64,000 nucleotides of DNA from Trichuris trichiura (taxonomy: Eukaryota > Nematoda > Enoplea > Trichinellida > Trichuridae). A program made the position numbers and the translations under genes. Below, piece after piece: positions 52,853 to 64,000 of the stretch (position 1 is the stretch's first letter; each line of letters starts with the position of its first letter). The notes under the pieces are model-generated. The model was given only the letters and a program-made list of their open reading frames with translations, did not search any database and was not told where the DNA came from. The stretch covers positions 3,782,001 to 3,846,000 of the forward strand of contig JBAJFE010000004.1 in assembly GCA_037903355.1 (NCBI GenBank), given 5' to 3'.

Positions 52853-53054
52853 TTCCTCTGCGCCAGTTGCTGAGCACCAAAATCAGGAAATTGTCAACAC
52901 GAACGCCTGGTAGTTCCATTTGTTCGAAAGTGTATTCGTTAAAGCTTGCGCTTCTGTTCGTTGTGAGTTCACGTTGTCTGAAGACTGTTACGTCACAGCA
53001 AAGAAGTTGCGAACGGATCTGTATTAATCCGTATACCGCTGCTGCGAACAAGTG

Positions 53055-53640
53055 ATGGAACTGGAAAGAGGGCTGGTTCAGCTGAATGGTGAAAACTGCC
53101 TGCGCTACAAGTTTGAAATTGAGGCCGTCTTAGAAGCCCGGGATTGCTCTGATCTAGTGAGTGGAGAGACTTTGTGCCCGGCTGTGGGCGATGAAAAAGT
53201 CAAAGCCTGGAAGAAGAGGGATGCTATCGCCAGGAGTATCGTCTCGCGGTTGCTAGATGATTTTCATCATTCGTTTATCCGTTCTTGCAAGACGTTCAAA
53301 GAGATGATGGACACCATCATCAAGATCAGGGAACAGACAACGGTGGGCAATAAATTTCCGGTATCTTCAGAGTTTCACGCGTACACGTGGAAACCTGGTA
53401 TGAACGTTGCCTTGTTTATTGCTGGGCTGAATGCCATCGTTAACAAAATGCAGTCATTGAACATTGTGTTAGACGACGCTGCAACTATCGGGAAAGCAGT
53501 ACAATCCCTTCCGCCTGAGTTCGACTACTTCCGTCAACCTGTCTGCACCGAAGTTTGCGGAACTTTCCGATTTGACGTCTCGGTTGCTTGCCTGTGAGTC
53601 GGAACAGTTGAGTCATTCTGTGCAAATAGAAGCGTTCGTT
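53055..53640 (+). pseudogene. Copia gag, frameshifted
   Basis: A first segment of about 180 codons (MELERGLVQLNGENCLRYKF...) resembles UBN2/copia-type gag, ending in LPPEFDYFRQ. A frameshift near 53560 moves the conserved continuation into another frame, which then meets TAA near 53640. No intact gag can be made. Confidence 0.75.
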
Positions 53641-53679
53641 TAAATAAAACCTCGCACTTCGTCGAAGAAAGCAAAAAGC

Positions 53680-54957
53680 GCGTGCAGGCACAAAAATACG
53701 TGGTATGCTGGAATTGCAAAAAGAAAGGTCACATCTGGTGGGATTGTTGCAACAAAAGGTCCATGGTTACGGCTGCACTCAATCGGGAAAATGGGCGGCA
53801 AATTCGTGGTGGTTTCGTCGTACGGACGAAGTATTGCGTCAAGAGAGAAACGACGGATGGATCGCTGATTTAGGTGCCTTCAAACACATTACCCGTAATC
53901 GGCATTGGTTCTCCACGTTTAAAGAAATCGACCCTTGCGGAGTGCGAGTGGGTGATGACAAGGTTCTTTACGCTGTTGGAGTCGGAACTATTGATGTTGA
54001 AGTGTACAACGGAAAAACGTGGGTTCTGTCTACCCTCAATGACGTTCTCTACGTACGTGAATTTTGATCAAGCTGCCTGTTTACCCTTGGAGGTGCAGCT
54101 GCTCGTGGGTACAAGATTAAGATTGAAGGCGAGAGGGTCTGTTTAGCGAAGAAAGGAAGACTGACCTGGTTGGATACAAAGATGGTGATTTGTACACATT
54201 ACTAATTCGTCGATATTCTCAACCTCTTCTGTCAGCAATGGCCGTTGCAGCTGCAGGCACTGCATTGGAACTGTGGCACCAACGACGCACCCACGTTAGC
54301 ATCGACAAGATTAAAGCAATGAATTAGCAAAATGTTGTTGATGGACTTCAAATCACAGGAGAACAGAAGTTTTCCGCGAAAGGTGTATTTTTGGCTGTAT
54401 GCTACTTAAGCCGCGAAGAAGTCATCAAACGGCGAAAGTGCCTTCCCGGCGAGATACTGCATACAGACGTTTGCGGGCCCTTTGTCCAGCCCTCTGTTGG
54501 TGGTAGTCATTACTTCATCTGCTTTAAGGATGAATCGTCTGGATACCGTAAGGTGTGCTTCATCAGACGGGAAGATGATGTGCTTATATACCTAAAGTCC
54601 GCGATAAGTGAGGTCAAACGGGATAACAGACGTACGGTGAGGCGTCTGCGGTCAGACTGCGGAACAGAGTTTGTTAAAAAGATTATCAGCGACTTTCTTG
54701 TGGAGAACGGAGCACGTCACGAAAAGAGCCCACCGTCCACTCCTGAGTGTAACTACATGGGTGAGCGAAAGGATGGAACTCTTGTTCAAAAGACAAGGTC
54801 AATGCTATGCGTCAGAAATCTGCCGAAAAGACTTTAGGCAAACGCTGTACATACAGCTGTTTATCTTATGAGCCGCATACCAAACCGTAAGGAAACACTG
54901 CAACGCAGTGCGAGCGATGGTTTGGAAAACTTCCCTTCGTCAGGTAGCTTAGAGCAG
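53680..54957 (+). pseudogene. Copia zinc knuckle, protease and integrase remnant
   Basis: A CCHC knuckle (CWNCKKKGHIWWDC) lies near 53708. The following protease and pre-integrase parts correspond to 47049-47700 of element 1 but are broken by frameshifts and stops, including stops near 53870 and 54065. An integrase segment remains readable at about 54436-54837 with HTDVCGP and RSDCGTEF, but the glutamate region is altered. Confidence 0.8.
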
Positions 54958-55239
54958 TATTTCTCAAGGCCGAGCTTGACGCTGCCCCCTGTTCGGGCTC
55001 TTAGCTCGCCACCGCCCCCTGCGCATAACCATTTTACTGGCTTTCGCGGTGAATTGGAGAAAATTATGAAAGGGTGAAGATGGCCAATTTTTCGACGACT
55101 TGCATGTCAACTCGATATTCGCCACTGCTTTCGCGCCATTTTCGGTTTCATTAGCTGCGTGTTCATGACTGTGCTGTGCCAGTCTGCTTTACTTTACTAC
55201 TTCACATCCTACTTCTTTACTACCTTACTATTTCACCTC

Positions 55240-55400
55240 CCTTACACCGCTGACGACGGAAGAAGAGCAGTTCTGAAACGATCGGTATTGAACCGTTCTT
55301 TATTTTCTCTAACAATGTGCTCATCCATCCGTTGGTAGGGCATTTTAAAGTTTACTTACAGATACATCCAACAGGCCAAACCCGTGAATCTGAAGATCTG
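55240..55400 (+). mobile_element. Family C element with a hammerhead-like core
   Basis: The plus-strand core at 55250-55278 reads CTGACGA, a short GGAA/TTCT hairpin, GAAACG. It is followed by CATCCATCCGTTGGTAGGGC and the tail CCCGTGAATC near 55385. It matches the 46.3 kb copy in inverse orientation. No second arm is evident. Confidence 0.65.
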
Positions 55401-55439
55401 CTTTTTACAAATGACGATTCTCTTAGGTCTAGTAGGTCA

Positions 55440-56350
55440 TGCTGGACAAGCACTCGCCATCGTTGTACTGTAACATAGACGTCTATCCTGTTTTGCCCTT
55501 TTCTAAGCCTTAGCCTAAATATAAAGCTTATATCTTGATTTCACTTTGAATGAGTGCAGGACAGGACACTCGACATTTCCCTCAGTAAAGGCAGAACAAG
55601 ATAGCCATATGTGTAACGGAAAGGAACCTGCATTTCTCAGACGATGTAGCACAAAACCGACATGACCAATACTGTGGACCTATGCGCTGATAGCTCATAT
55701 CAATCATGCGGAATTACTTTTAATAGGTTTCGAAGCAAAAAAACAAAATCGGCTAAACAAAACGAAGCATGAATGCATGGCACTTCTTGATGAGGTTGCG
55801 CATGTTTTCATGGACAAAAGATTACGCATACTCATTTTTGCCGCAGGAATTGATTATGAGTTTTCCTTTGATTTTGGGAGAGATGGGCAAACTTCTTTAA
55901 CAATTAGATGTCCAGTCTGTTTGCCGTAATATTATTAGTCGTTGCAACGCTTTTATATGTTTTAACGCTAAAGATTTATTTTAGGAACTTGCTTCATCTT
56001 CATAACTTGTCTTCTCCCTCCTCAAGCACGTTTTCTTATTATTCTATTCTTTTCCTCTTTTTCGAACCTCGTTTGGATAATGAGATTTGTTGACAATTGG
56101 CTGCACCTATTGTTCATCTTCTTTGTTCTTTGGCTGATATGGCACTTTCGATTTTTGTGGCTTAGCTGACCAACCATCATACTGTAATTGTGCTGGCAAT
56201 TTTATTGCCCTTACCTAAGCCTAAGCCCAAATTTAAGGCGTATACTTTGGCTTAGGCTTATGTGAAGGCTGACCAGGACAGCCGACATGTTCCTCATCAA
56301 AAGGAGAAGAGGATGGTCGCATGCTCGGCAGAAACGAACCTGCATTCCTG
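55440..56350. repeat. Two diverged copies of a dispersed repeat with TTAGGC-like units
   Basis: Segments at about 55450-55640 and 56170-56350 align by eye (both have CTGTAA, then AAGCC or CCTAAG runs, AGGACA, CGACAT, CCTGCATT). The second has CCTAAGCCTAAG near 56215 and the inverse GGCTTAGGCTTA near 56263, forming a hairpin. Between the copies no gene is supported. Confidence 0.45.
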
Positions 56351-57292
56351 AAGGGTGGGTGACTAGAAACTAACGAGGTGCATTCTTTACCAGTTGTTTT
56401 TTTTCAATATTTTTCCCTTCTTCTTTTGTCTTTTTGGCGGGATGATATATTGTTAAGTGCGGCAGAAATTCCGCTTGATACAGTAACCTTTTATTAGATA
56501 TTTCTAAAAGCGGTTGGAATAGGTGTATGTTTTTCTTCCAGCGGCAAAGATTGTTTATGCACTCAGAACGAATTGAATTACTAATCTGTCGTGTTAATAA
56601 GTTGGTTACTTTAAGATGTGGGCAGATGGATACACGACGTTCCGACAAAATATTGCAGTCATTATTGACGTCACTATAGAATAAGTTTGATTTTACAGTT
56701 AAAACGCCTTATGCAACATTATTTTTTTGCTCAGATTTAAACGGCATTGGTTCGCCGGCGCTATTTGCGAGTACAACAGGCGTTGCTTGACGTTATGTGA
56801 TAGCTAACAATCCTTCGTTAATATGTCGAGTTAGATTCTGCTTTAATTTTGCTTCCGAAACGCTTATTCCGTTCCGAATAATTTGGTTTTCAATAGCCTA
56901 CTTGATTACTATGTATTTAAACAGTTAACTAACTGTAACGTCTCGCCTGGTCCCCACCTCAGAGGACGTTTTCGTTCGAGATGCTTTTTGTTTCTATTGA
57001 GAAAAAAATTAAAAAGCACGACCTCCCATAATGCAGGAGACAGCCACTTTCTTTCAAAAACCGACGAACACGTCACCTCCGCTCTTCCTTTCTACCGTAT
57101 ACTGATTCGCAAGTTCCGCTTATAGGTCAGCGAGTTAGACTACGAAAACAGAGAATGCGCTTTAAATAACTTTAATTTGAACCAATGACGTATTGGAAAA
57201 AATTGAAAAGTACAACAAAGTACTGTATGTGTACACTGCGTTCGAAATAAGCGAAATCTTGCGGCACAAAGCGTCCGCTTCCATTTTCGTCC
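56351..57292. other. Intergenic, no gene supported
   Basis: No conserved frame. This is the 3' flank of the minus-strand gene that ends at 57293. Confidence 0.5.
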
Positions 57293-59057
57293 CTAGCTTT
57301 GGCTACGCTGATTAGGCTTTCCATGGGCTAACGCGATCAAGTCGAGATTGAACGTACTTGGCTGATTTGAATACGCAAGCCTCTCGTCTTGAGTCACCGC
57401 CGTTCTTGGAAGAGCTGCCGCTTGAGCGGCTATCTTGCCGGTAAGTTCATTTGTTGACGGCACCAATGCTTGAACGCCATCCGAGTTGGTGGCGATTGCG
57501 CTTTGCAAATTTCTGAGATCCATCATTAGAGAAAGAATCAACTGAAAGCAAAAAATGGCCTACTGTAGCTATTTTCAGGAAATCGATTATCTCGCTTGAG
57601 CTCCTATAAAGAACTAGAGACACTGCGTTGTCGTACATTTAGTAAACTACACAAATAAATGCGTTCCTAACAAAATATGCGCGCTAAGAAAAAATACTTT
57701 TGAAAAATGAAGATCCAGTAGATTAAGAATACGTTTTCATTATCTCCGCTACATTTTAGTTGTCTTTTCTGGAGGTTATGGCAATAACCTTACTTTTTAC
57801 GGAAAAAAGTTCATTCGAAACCTTGAATAGCTGCTACAGTAGTCTGTGATTTTCAGGAGGATGAAAAAATGGGGACAAAAGTAATGAAGAAATTAAGTAC
57901 CGTGTCAATTGCGCATACATCGTCCGGCCTTATTGTAGAATTTCCACTGGCTGTCAGTAGCTGGTTAATCAAAACTTCGACGTGAAGCGCTCCTTGCATA
58001 AGCAAGTTTTTAATGCGACATAGGATAGCGTGCAGTCGCGGCTTGTTGTGAACGACAGGAAGGTTTATCGTGCTGCAGTTTCGTACGGCATTCGTCATAG
58101 GAGCCATCACTGTTGGCGTCTCCAATTCTTGAACAATGCTCGTTTCTCTAAAGCGGATATGTTAATAGCCCATTCATGGCTATAAATTGGAAACTGCTTG
58201 CTTAAGCCATCTTTCACAAATCGATAATGATAAAAGGACAACATCGTACCCGGGTTGAGATAAATTTCTTGTTCGACCGACTGTTAAAGGCAGATTTAAA
58301 TTCTTTTGGATGCCAACTTGGGCAGGCAGTGCGTAGGAAAAAATGATACTTTCAGCAATGTGCAATGGTTTCCCGCAAATTTCCAGTTGTAAGTAAGGTA
58401 TAGCCCCCTAAAACATTATAAATATTATAATTTTTTTCGCGCGGGTTTCATTTAACCAATCTTAAACGTTCCTATCTGAAATACTGAAAGCTACTAGCAA
58501 AGGAAACGCGTACCTTTAAAAACTGTAAAGTTGAGACGTGTATAGGTAAGTTTATGCATTGCTGAAGCTCTCTGTGCAGCGCTTCCGGCGTTGAATTATT
58601 GTACTATAACATGCACGAAAAAAAGTTGCGGAAAGATTAAAATGCTTTCGCGTAGGTGGCTCACCACAAGCCTCAACAGAAGGCGTCTCATCAGGAAGCT
58701 TTTTGACGGTGACTGCTGCGCTGCGAGGGCACAAAGGGTGCCAAAAAGCCCTTTCAATTTGTCCACAATTTCCGACGGAGAAACGTGCTCACGTTCCAAG
58801 CTGGCCAAGTTCAACAATTGCATGGCGGTTGGACTCAACGATGCGCTTTTTCCTTAAATAGAAGAAAGCATTTACACGTACTATAAATAGCTAACAAAAT
58901 GACAGCTTACCAAGAAGATTGGAGTCACCAAAATTTGACGGTAATGCTTGAGCACCTCTCTTAGCGGCATTATCCATTGTTATGGAGTATAAGTTGTTTG
59001 TTGAGCAACTTTGAGCAGCCAAATGACTCATGTCAAAAATATGCTGCATAAGGCAAC
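57293..59057 (-). CDS. Unnamed multi-exon gene, possible TAFH/NHR1-like segment (5' part missing)
   Basis: Six minus-strand exons, 59057-58911, 58852-58665, 58603-58514, 58407-58250, 58147-57901 and 57541-57293, all have GT-AG borders and agreeing phases. They stay open for about 359 residues, which random sequence would rarely do. Exon 1 needs one carried base, so at least one upstream exon exists that I did not find. The join of exons 2 to 4 reads LKGLFGTLCALAAQQSPSKS, LMRRLLLRLV, YNNSTPEALHREL, then STLQFLKGAIPYLQL. By memory this lines up without gaps with the TAFH/NHR1 domain of TAF4 and ETO-family proteins (F-L-T-T-L, then L-V, H-x-x-L, F-L-K-x-x-x-P-x-L). No TAF4 histone fold or MYND finger follows, so the assignment is weak. 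Later exons are helical (CRIKNLLMQGALHVEVLINQ). Confidence 0.5.
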
Positions 59058-62004
59058 CTGCATTAATAAACAGCTTATAAAAAATCGGCATTGCTGATAA
59101 AAGATGTTAAGTCGCTATTGCTGCCTGCGTAACAATAAGATTTGCAGACTTTTGGCTACTCGGGGTCAACGAAAAAGCATAACTACACTTTGGCGCCTAT
59201 TCTAGCAACAAAATGTTCCTTTGTTCAAAGATGTAGAAATTAAAATTCATTAAGCCTTACGCGAATGCTCCGTCAACCCTGGTCCTTCGAAAGCACTTAA
59301 CGAATGAATGATTTAGCGGATTTGCAACGGCTGTATTTATTGCTTTTCTATTTACAATAGTCAGCCTGGTGAAGCTTTGACAGTAATGACAGCTGCGCAT
59401 TGAAATGGCAAAAGAATGCGTATACTATTTTAACTGAGCATTCAACAAACGATTTAGTATATGGCAGTGCACCAAACTGGCGTACAGAGCAATCGACGGT
59501 AACTACAACGGTGTATGCAATTAAAGCTGTTCAAACGCCCATTGTAACAGCGCCTACGCGAAGCTTATTCACAGGTGATGTTGCACACTCCTGAACGGTC
59601 AAAGTCGACGATAGATAAATTTCAATTATTGATTTAGCTTTCCACGCAACACAGTTCAGTTGTATACACACGAAAATGGCTATCTGCAAAACTTTGTACG
59701 CATTCAAGGTCGCTCTGCCTTACGTGGAATTTTCCTCCTCTACAAGGTACGCTAGAAGAAATAAAGCTACAAAAGAAAACTGACGCCTTCTCATCGATCG
59801 ACCACGCCTCACTTTTCTACAACAGCACTGTCGTGAATCGAAACAACTTTTCTCTTCTCAAACTGAGTAGACAACCAAGGCAGACATTTTTGAAAAATCA
59901 ATTGACTTCAGGCACGAGCAGTTGGACACGAGCCAAAAGTTATCAATGCCAAACAGATAAAATTAACCTGCAACCCATCCCGAAAGCTACGAAGGGAACG
60001 CATGAAATTGAATTTTAAAAAACGAATCGGCTAGCAAGCTTTTCAAAGCGCAAAGCTTCTACGGTTGGTGTTAAAGAGCCTTTTAAAAAATCGCATTGCG
60101 TCCTAATGCTTAATGCGTAGTGGAACGTCTGTCGTGGAGAATTTTTAAATTGCTTAACTCGAAACAGTTGAGAACTTTTCTCTAAGCAGTAAGCCTAGCA
60201 ATTTCGGAAAGGTTAGGTATTTCCTTGTTCACATTTGGCTAAGATTATGTTTTTATTGCTTCCAGCTGCTACAGAAGCAATAACGAGACGCCAATGATTG
60301 TTCAACGCATCATTGCTTCGACATGTCGACAACTCCTCAGTTGTGTGAGTCCTTCTTATGCTACAGCAACAATGTGAGAGTAAATGTTTGTCGAGTGAAC
60401 GAATCCCTCGTCTTTTATTAGGTCTCGAATTACTATGGCCTCCATTGGTATGTACAAATTTGACATTGCTACATTTGCTTTTGAAAGCTGATCACAGCTG
60501 GTCGGCTGATCAAGGTTCGTTTGAACGTGAAGCGATGCAACAAAACCTACGACTCGGTAGAGCTTTCTTCGCTTTGGCCGAGGTGGAAAGCAGCACGTAG
60601 TCGTAACAAAAATTTTGATTCTTTGACTTCACCATTGCGTATACGCCAAGATTTTTGTAGCGCGTTTATCCCCATTAACTACCTGTTAACTTGTCAACAG
60701 AGAGCCTACAAAGGCTAAATGTCAACACCGGCAATCCGAAGCAATTTTTACCAAGCGTTGTAATAGCGTACTGTTCTTTTCGTTGTAGCTGAAAATACGG
60801 TAGCCACTGGAAATCGAAAGTACGCAGCTTTCGAAAAACCGCCGTCTTCCGCGCTGAATTAAATTGCTAAGGCTTGTTCCTGAACTCCCCTATTTACCTA
60901 CACTTAGTTTAAAAACGTAGCTCGCATAACGCCTTGAATGCAAGGCCCTTCAAAGAAAAAGGATCAGCAAGTTTGTTTGTACCAAAGCAACTCTGTTCAA
61001 TTCGAACTTTTACAATTTGCAAACGCAGCTTTTGGAATCAACTACTTTCCGTCGTCTGCGCCTGTGAAATTTTGTATGTTGAACAGAAACGCGGAAGACG
61101 AAAAGCGGTTGGGCCCAAAAGCATTAGCCTAGGCTACAGTAAAATTTGAAAGTTCAAATTAAGCAGGTTGCCTGCGTGTCCATTACGCAATCTTATCTCT
61201 TCGGCAGGAACGCAAATTTAAATAATCGGAAACTACTGTTGTTCTCTGCGATCCGCCATCGACGTTATCAGCTGACGCGCTGTCGACTTAACTCAAGTAG
61301 TCGAGTCACTTATTCAAATTAATACTTCTTGCTAATACGTGCTCATTTATTTGTTGATAGTGCATTTGTCTTGGTTCAATTACAGAAATCTACTACAAGA
61401 ACGGATGGGAAGAAGCTGTGAAACAACTTGTCAATCTGCTCGCCCTTTAAAGGCAACTTGCGCGCGCAAATGAGATTTGAAAATTTGAATAAGCGACGTT
61501 TAACGAAACAGTTGCGAAATTTGTATTCCAAAGTGGAATGCAAATTTCTTTCGCAAAAATAACGCCCATTACAAGGAGTGACGAAACATGCACACACGCG
61601 AGAACAGCGGATGCATGAGCAACAGACGCGACATACAAAACATATTGCCTGCACGATTTCACCCCATGAGTAAGCTCATCTTCCCAATACTACGTTTCCT
61701 ATTCTTTATTATTCTTTATCAGGCGTAACCTTCGAAAGTTCTTACCGTCAAACCTGCGCATCAATTTTGCGAGCGTGATCCGGCTTCTTGCCCAAAAAAG
61801 TTCATCCATTCACTCTTTTTTACCCACTGCCGCTTTACCGTTTATCTTGGAAAGGGTCACTTTCGAAATCTTCTTTTTTAAACGAAAAAAATTGGACGTC
61901 ACTGCACAGTATTAGCGGAACATTTGGCTTTAAATGATCACGTGATTGTTGTATTTTAACTCGCACGATTGAGCGGCGATGAGATGAGAATGAATACGCT
62001 TTAC
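59058..62004. other. Intergenic or intronic, no gene supported
   Basis: Upstream exons of the minus-strand gene at 57.3-59.1 kb should lie here or beyond, but none could be fixed. Open frames in this stretch have no recognised similarity. Confidence 0.45.
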
Positions 62005-63970
62005 TCAGTCCGAATCTGACAAATGAAAATCCACAAGCAAGTCGCCACTGGCAGTTTCCCGCTTTGTAGTAGCGCCACTTTCGGTTGTTCGTTGATTCTG
62101 TTTATCTTTTCTACGTTCAGTTTTCTTTAGTTTTTTGACAGCGGTGCTCTTTCTTGAAACCTTAACGCGTTTTCCCAACTTGCAGCCATCCTGAAATAAC
62201 AACAAGAGAAAACCGGGAGCATTAAACTACGTTTTCGCAAAGCAAAAGCAAACGACTCACGGAATCCGTAGTCGCATATTGTCTCACAGCCGCTTCGCGC
62301 GCTTTTACTCGGCTGTACTTAACGTAAAATGAATCCAATGGAGAGCCACTGCATTCGGGTAATATGCCGTCAAATTCCGTCATGACGTCTGTGGCTAACG
62401 CGTTTGGTATTGCGCCTTTTTTTCGCTGCTCGGCAACCCAGACGGAATGCTTTGACACTACGTCAACCAACTGCTTTAAAGGTAAAGAAAAATTACTGAT
62501 TCGACATTTTTTATGCACTGCCTTCAGCTGAAACGCATTATCATTTTAAATGACAGCTAAAAGGGTTTCCCATTTTTGCTCACCGTCTCCAAAACGGGGA
62601 ATGCCAATTCGGGAAAGCTGACGCTTCTACGATTGATGTAAAAAAAGCGTTGCATGTACTCTACAACTCTGTCCATTGTGGTAAGACGAAAGCTACTTTC
62701 CAACAAGTGGGCGTTGGACAACTTCAGGGAGCAGTCGAAATCGATCGGCTTTAACGTAGATCTTTTGGGTTTATGGTTGAAGTTCACCAAACATAGCGTC
62801 TTTAAATAGGAGCGTAAAGATGGAAAGAAAACAGACGCGTAGAGGGGAAAAATGCTCACTTCCAAAAGGAGAGTCTGCACCGGTATGAATATTTGCGCTT
62901 GTTCGCTCAGCTCCAACAGACCTTGACATATACGGAATATTAACGGAACGATCTTTTGCGATTGGTTCAACCTGAAATTTTAAACCAATAAATACGAAAA
63001 TAACAATTTACTACTTGAATATCGTTATTGGTACTGTACTATTTTTCAAAAGCTATGCTGTGAAATTTTTGTAAACATAAAAAAACCTTTTTCTTACTGT
63101 AGCTCAAAAAAGCTGCAAAACGTACCGAAAAAGCTTGTAAATGCAAATTTCCCGGTCAAGAGACATTATGCAAATTTTTTAAAAATTGGTTTCGTAGATA
63201 CCTGGCACATCCAAACGCAACATGAATTAGGGGATACCGAATTGGCTGCAATACGGTTTCGTTCGAACAAGTTGCCAACACGCGGCACCACAACAGCACG
63301 GACTGAACAAACTGCCAACTTTGGACAAGTTTTGCTGACTTCTTAAATTTTATATGACCGAACAAAGGCGGTTAACTCGGTAAGAAGAGACAAACTTCGG
63401 TTTTGCTAATCGTCGCATTCCTGAGAGATATGGCCAGCTGACGTATAAACAAAAACGCGTGCTTGTACGTAAGTCGAGGATTCAACAGGCAAACTTCGGC
63501 GAAAGTATCCTAAAAAGGCGAATATCACTGGCGCATACAGTAGGCCAACGAGAGTGAGTTCTTCGAACTTGAAAATACAAGAAAGCAGTTGTAGGTTTGA
63601 GATTTAAAAATGCTGGAACGTAAAACATTCGCAAGCTATTATGGCTAGTATTTCTTAAACTGAATATTTTGCATTTCAAATCCCAAAAATTAATGCGCGT
63701 CGGACAAGCTGGAAAGTTTTCCTGCAAAGTACAGTCAGCTTAAGCAAAAATCCGTCTTTTAAATTTATGCAAATTTAATCGCGCGCGTCTTTTATCGAAA
63801 TTACGTCAACAAAAGCCACCTGTATTCAGTGGCAAACTCACTTGCATGAAGCGAACGTTTTCTTGACAAGACGGCTCGATTATTTTCGAATTTCTTACGT
63901 AGGCCAAGTACATAGCCTTTAAAATAAGAAATAATGAAACACCGACGAAGTTCAATAGCGTATGGTTACT
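62005..63970 (-). CDS. NOC2L: Nucleolar complex protein 2 (NOC2), C-terminal part
   Basis: Minus-strand exons 63970-63842, 63509-63396, 63341-63202, 62971-62584, 62527-62261 and 62190-62005 join in phase to 407 C-terminal residues; the 5' part lies beyond the window edge. NOC2 blocks seen in order are LILKAMYLAYVRNSK, RLTYKHAFLFIRQLAISLRN, SWQFVQSVLLWCRVLATC, VLQPIRYPLIHVAFGC, KPIDFDCSLKLSNAHL and SFPELAFPVLETV. The tail is Lys-rich and ends VDFHLSDSD. NOC2 forms heterodimers with NOC1 or NOC3 and escorts pre-60S ribosomes from nucleolus to nucleoplasm. The first exon listed could begin at a different acceptor. Introns are 55 to 330 bases. Confidence 0.9.
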
Positions 63971-64000
63971 CTGAAAATCATGGCCGTCATAACGTCTGAA

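Larger units (their letters stand above)
52598..54957 (+). mobile_element. Ty1/copia retrotransposon, 3'-truncated and decayed
   Basis: It has a 5' LTR, primer-binding site, gag and the first part of pol, in the same orientation as element 1. Homology to element 1 ends near 54957 inside the region after integrase. There is no RT, RNase H or 3' LTR. Many frameshifts and stops make this copy clearly older than element 1. Confidence 0.88.

Overview
The window is eukaryotic, metazoan DNA, most likely from a nematode. The evidence is spliced genes with short GT-AG introns, a major sperm protein (MSP) domain gene, a tightly spaced same-strand gene pair, and scattered short TTAGGC-like repeats. The lineage call is an inference: MSP domains occur in other animals, and I cannot place the species. 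Gene density is low (about ten genes in 64 kb), and long AT-rich intergenic stretches carry microsatellites and inverted-repeat elements.

Layout. 2.7-7.3 kb (+): a six-exon INO80D-like chromatin-remodeller subunit, complete at a predicted 1048 residues. 9.7 kb (+): a 22-codon ribosomal protein eL41 gene. 10.8-13.8 kb (+): mitochondrial ribosomal protein uS17m followed after 119 bases by POP1 of RNase P/MRP, both intronless and possibly operonic. 14.4-17.9 kb (-): hexosaminidase D (GH20) in three exons, with a 1.7 kb intron full of foldback repeats and (AAT)n tracts. 18-28.8 kb: no supportable gene, but a cluster of foldback elements at 22.2-24.0 kb. 28.8-31.1 kb (-): a seven-exon F-box/LRR gene of 486 residues. 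31-44.7 kb: no supportable gene; a long (TA)n block at 32.8-33.2 kb and foldback elements at 33.2, 36.7 and 41.1-42.9 kb. 44.7-45.2 kb (+): UFC1, the E2 enzyme of ufmylation. 46.3-55.4 kb: two decayed Ty1/copia retrotransposons (one keeps its 3' part, the other its 5' part) with two host loci between them: the last two exons of a COQ8/ADCK kinase and an MSP-domain gene. 57.3-59.1 kb (-): six in-phase exons of an unnamed gene with a possible TAFH/NHR1-like segment. 62.0-64.0 kb (-): the C-terminal 407 residues of NOC2, running off the right edge.

The most interesting signal is in the repeats. At least nine copies of a motif CTGANGA - hairpin - GAAA, the order of the conserved core of a hammerhead ribozyme, lie in foldback elements on both strands. 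Hairpin (helix II) sequences differ between copies but stay paired. Many of these elements also share a one-sided tail built around CCCGTAC or CCCGTGA and sit beside (AAT)n/(ATT)n microsatellites, and two short members have 10-11 bp flanking direct repeats. They look like a non-autonomous family related to hammerhead-bearing retroelements, but cleavage competence cannot be shown from this sequence.

Most host genes here are housekeeping functions (chromatin remodelling, cytosolic and mitochondrial ribosomes, rRNA/tRNA processing, ufmylation, coenzyme Q) and show no functional clustering apart from the possible uS17m-POP1 operon. Exon borders were chosen by GT-AG sites, reading phase and protein similarity recalled from memory; no alignment was run, and borders may be off by a base or two.
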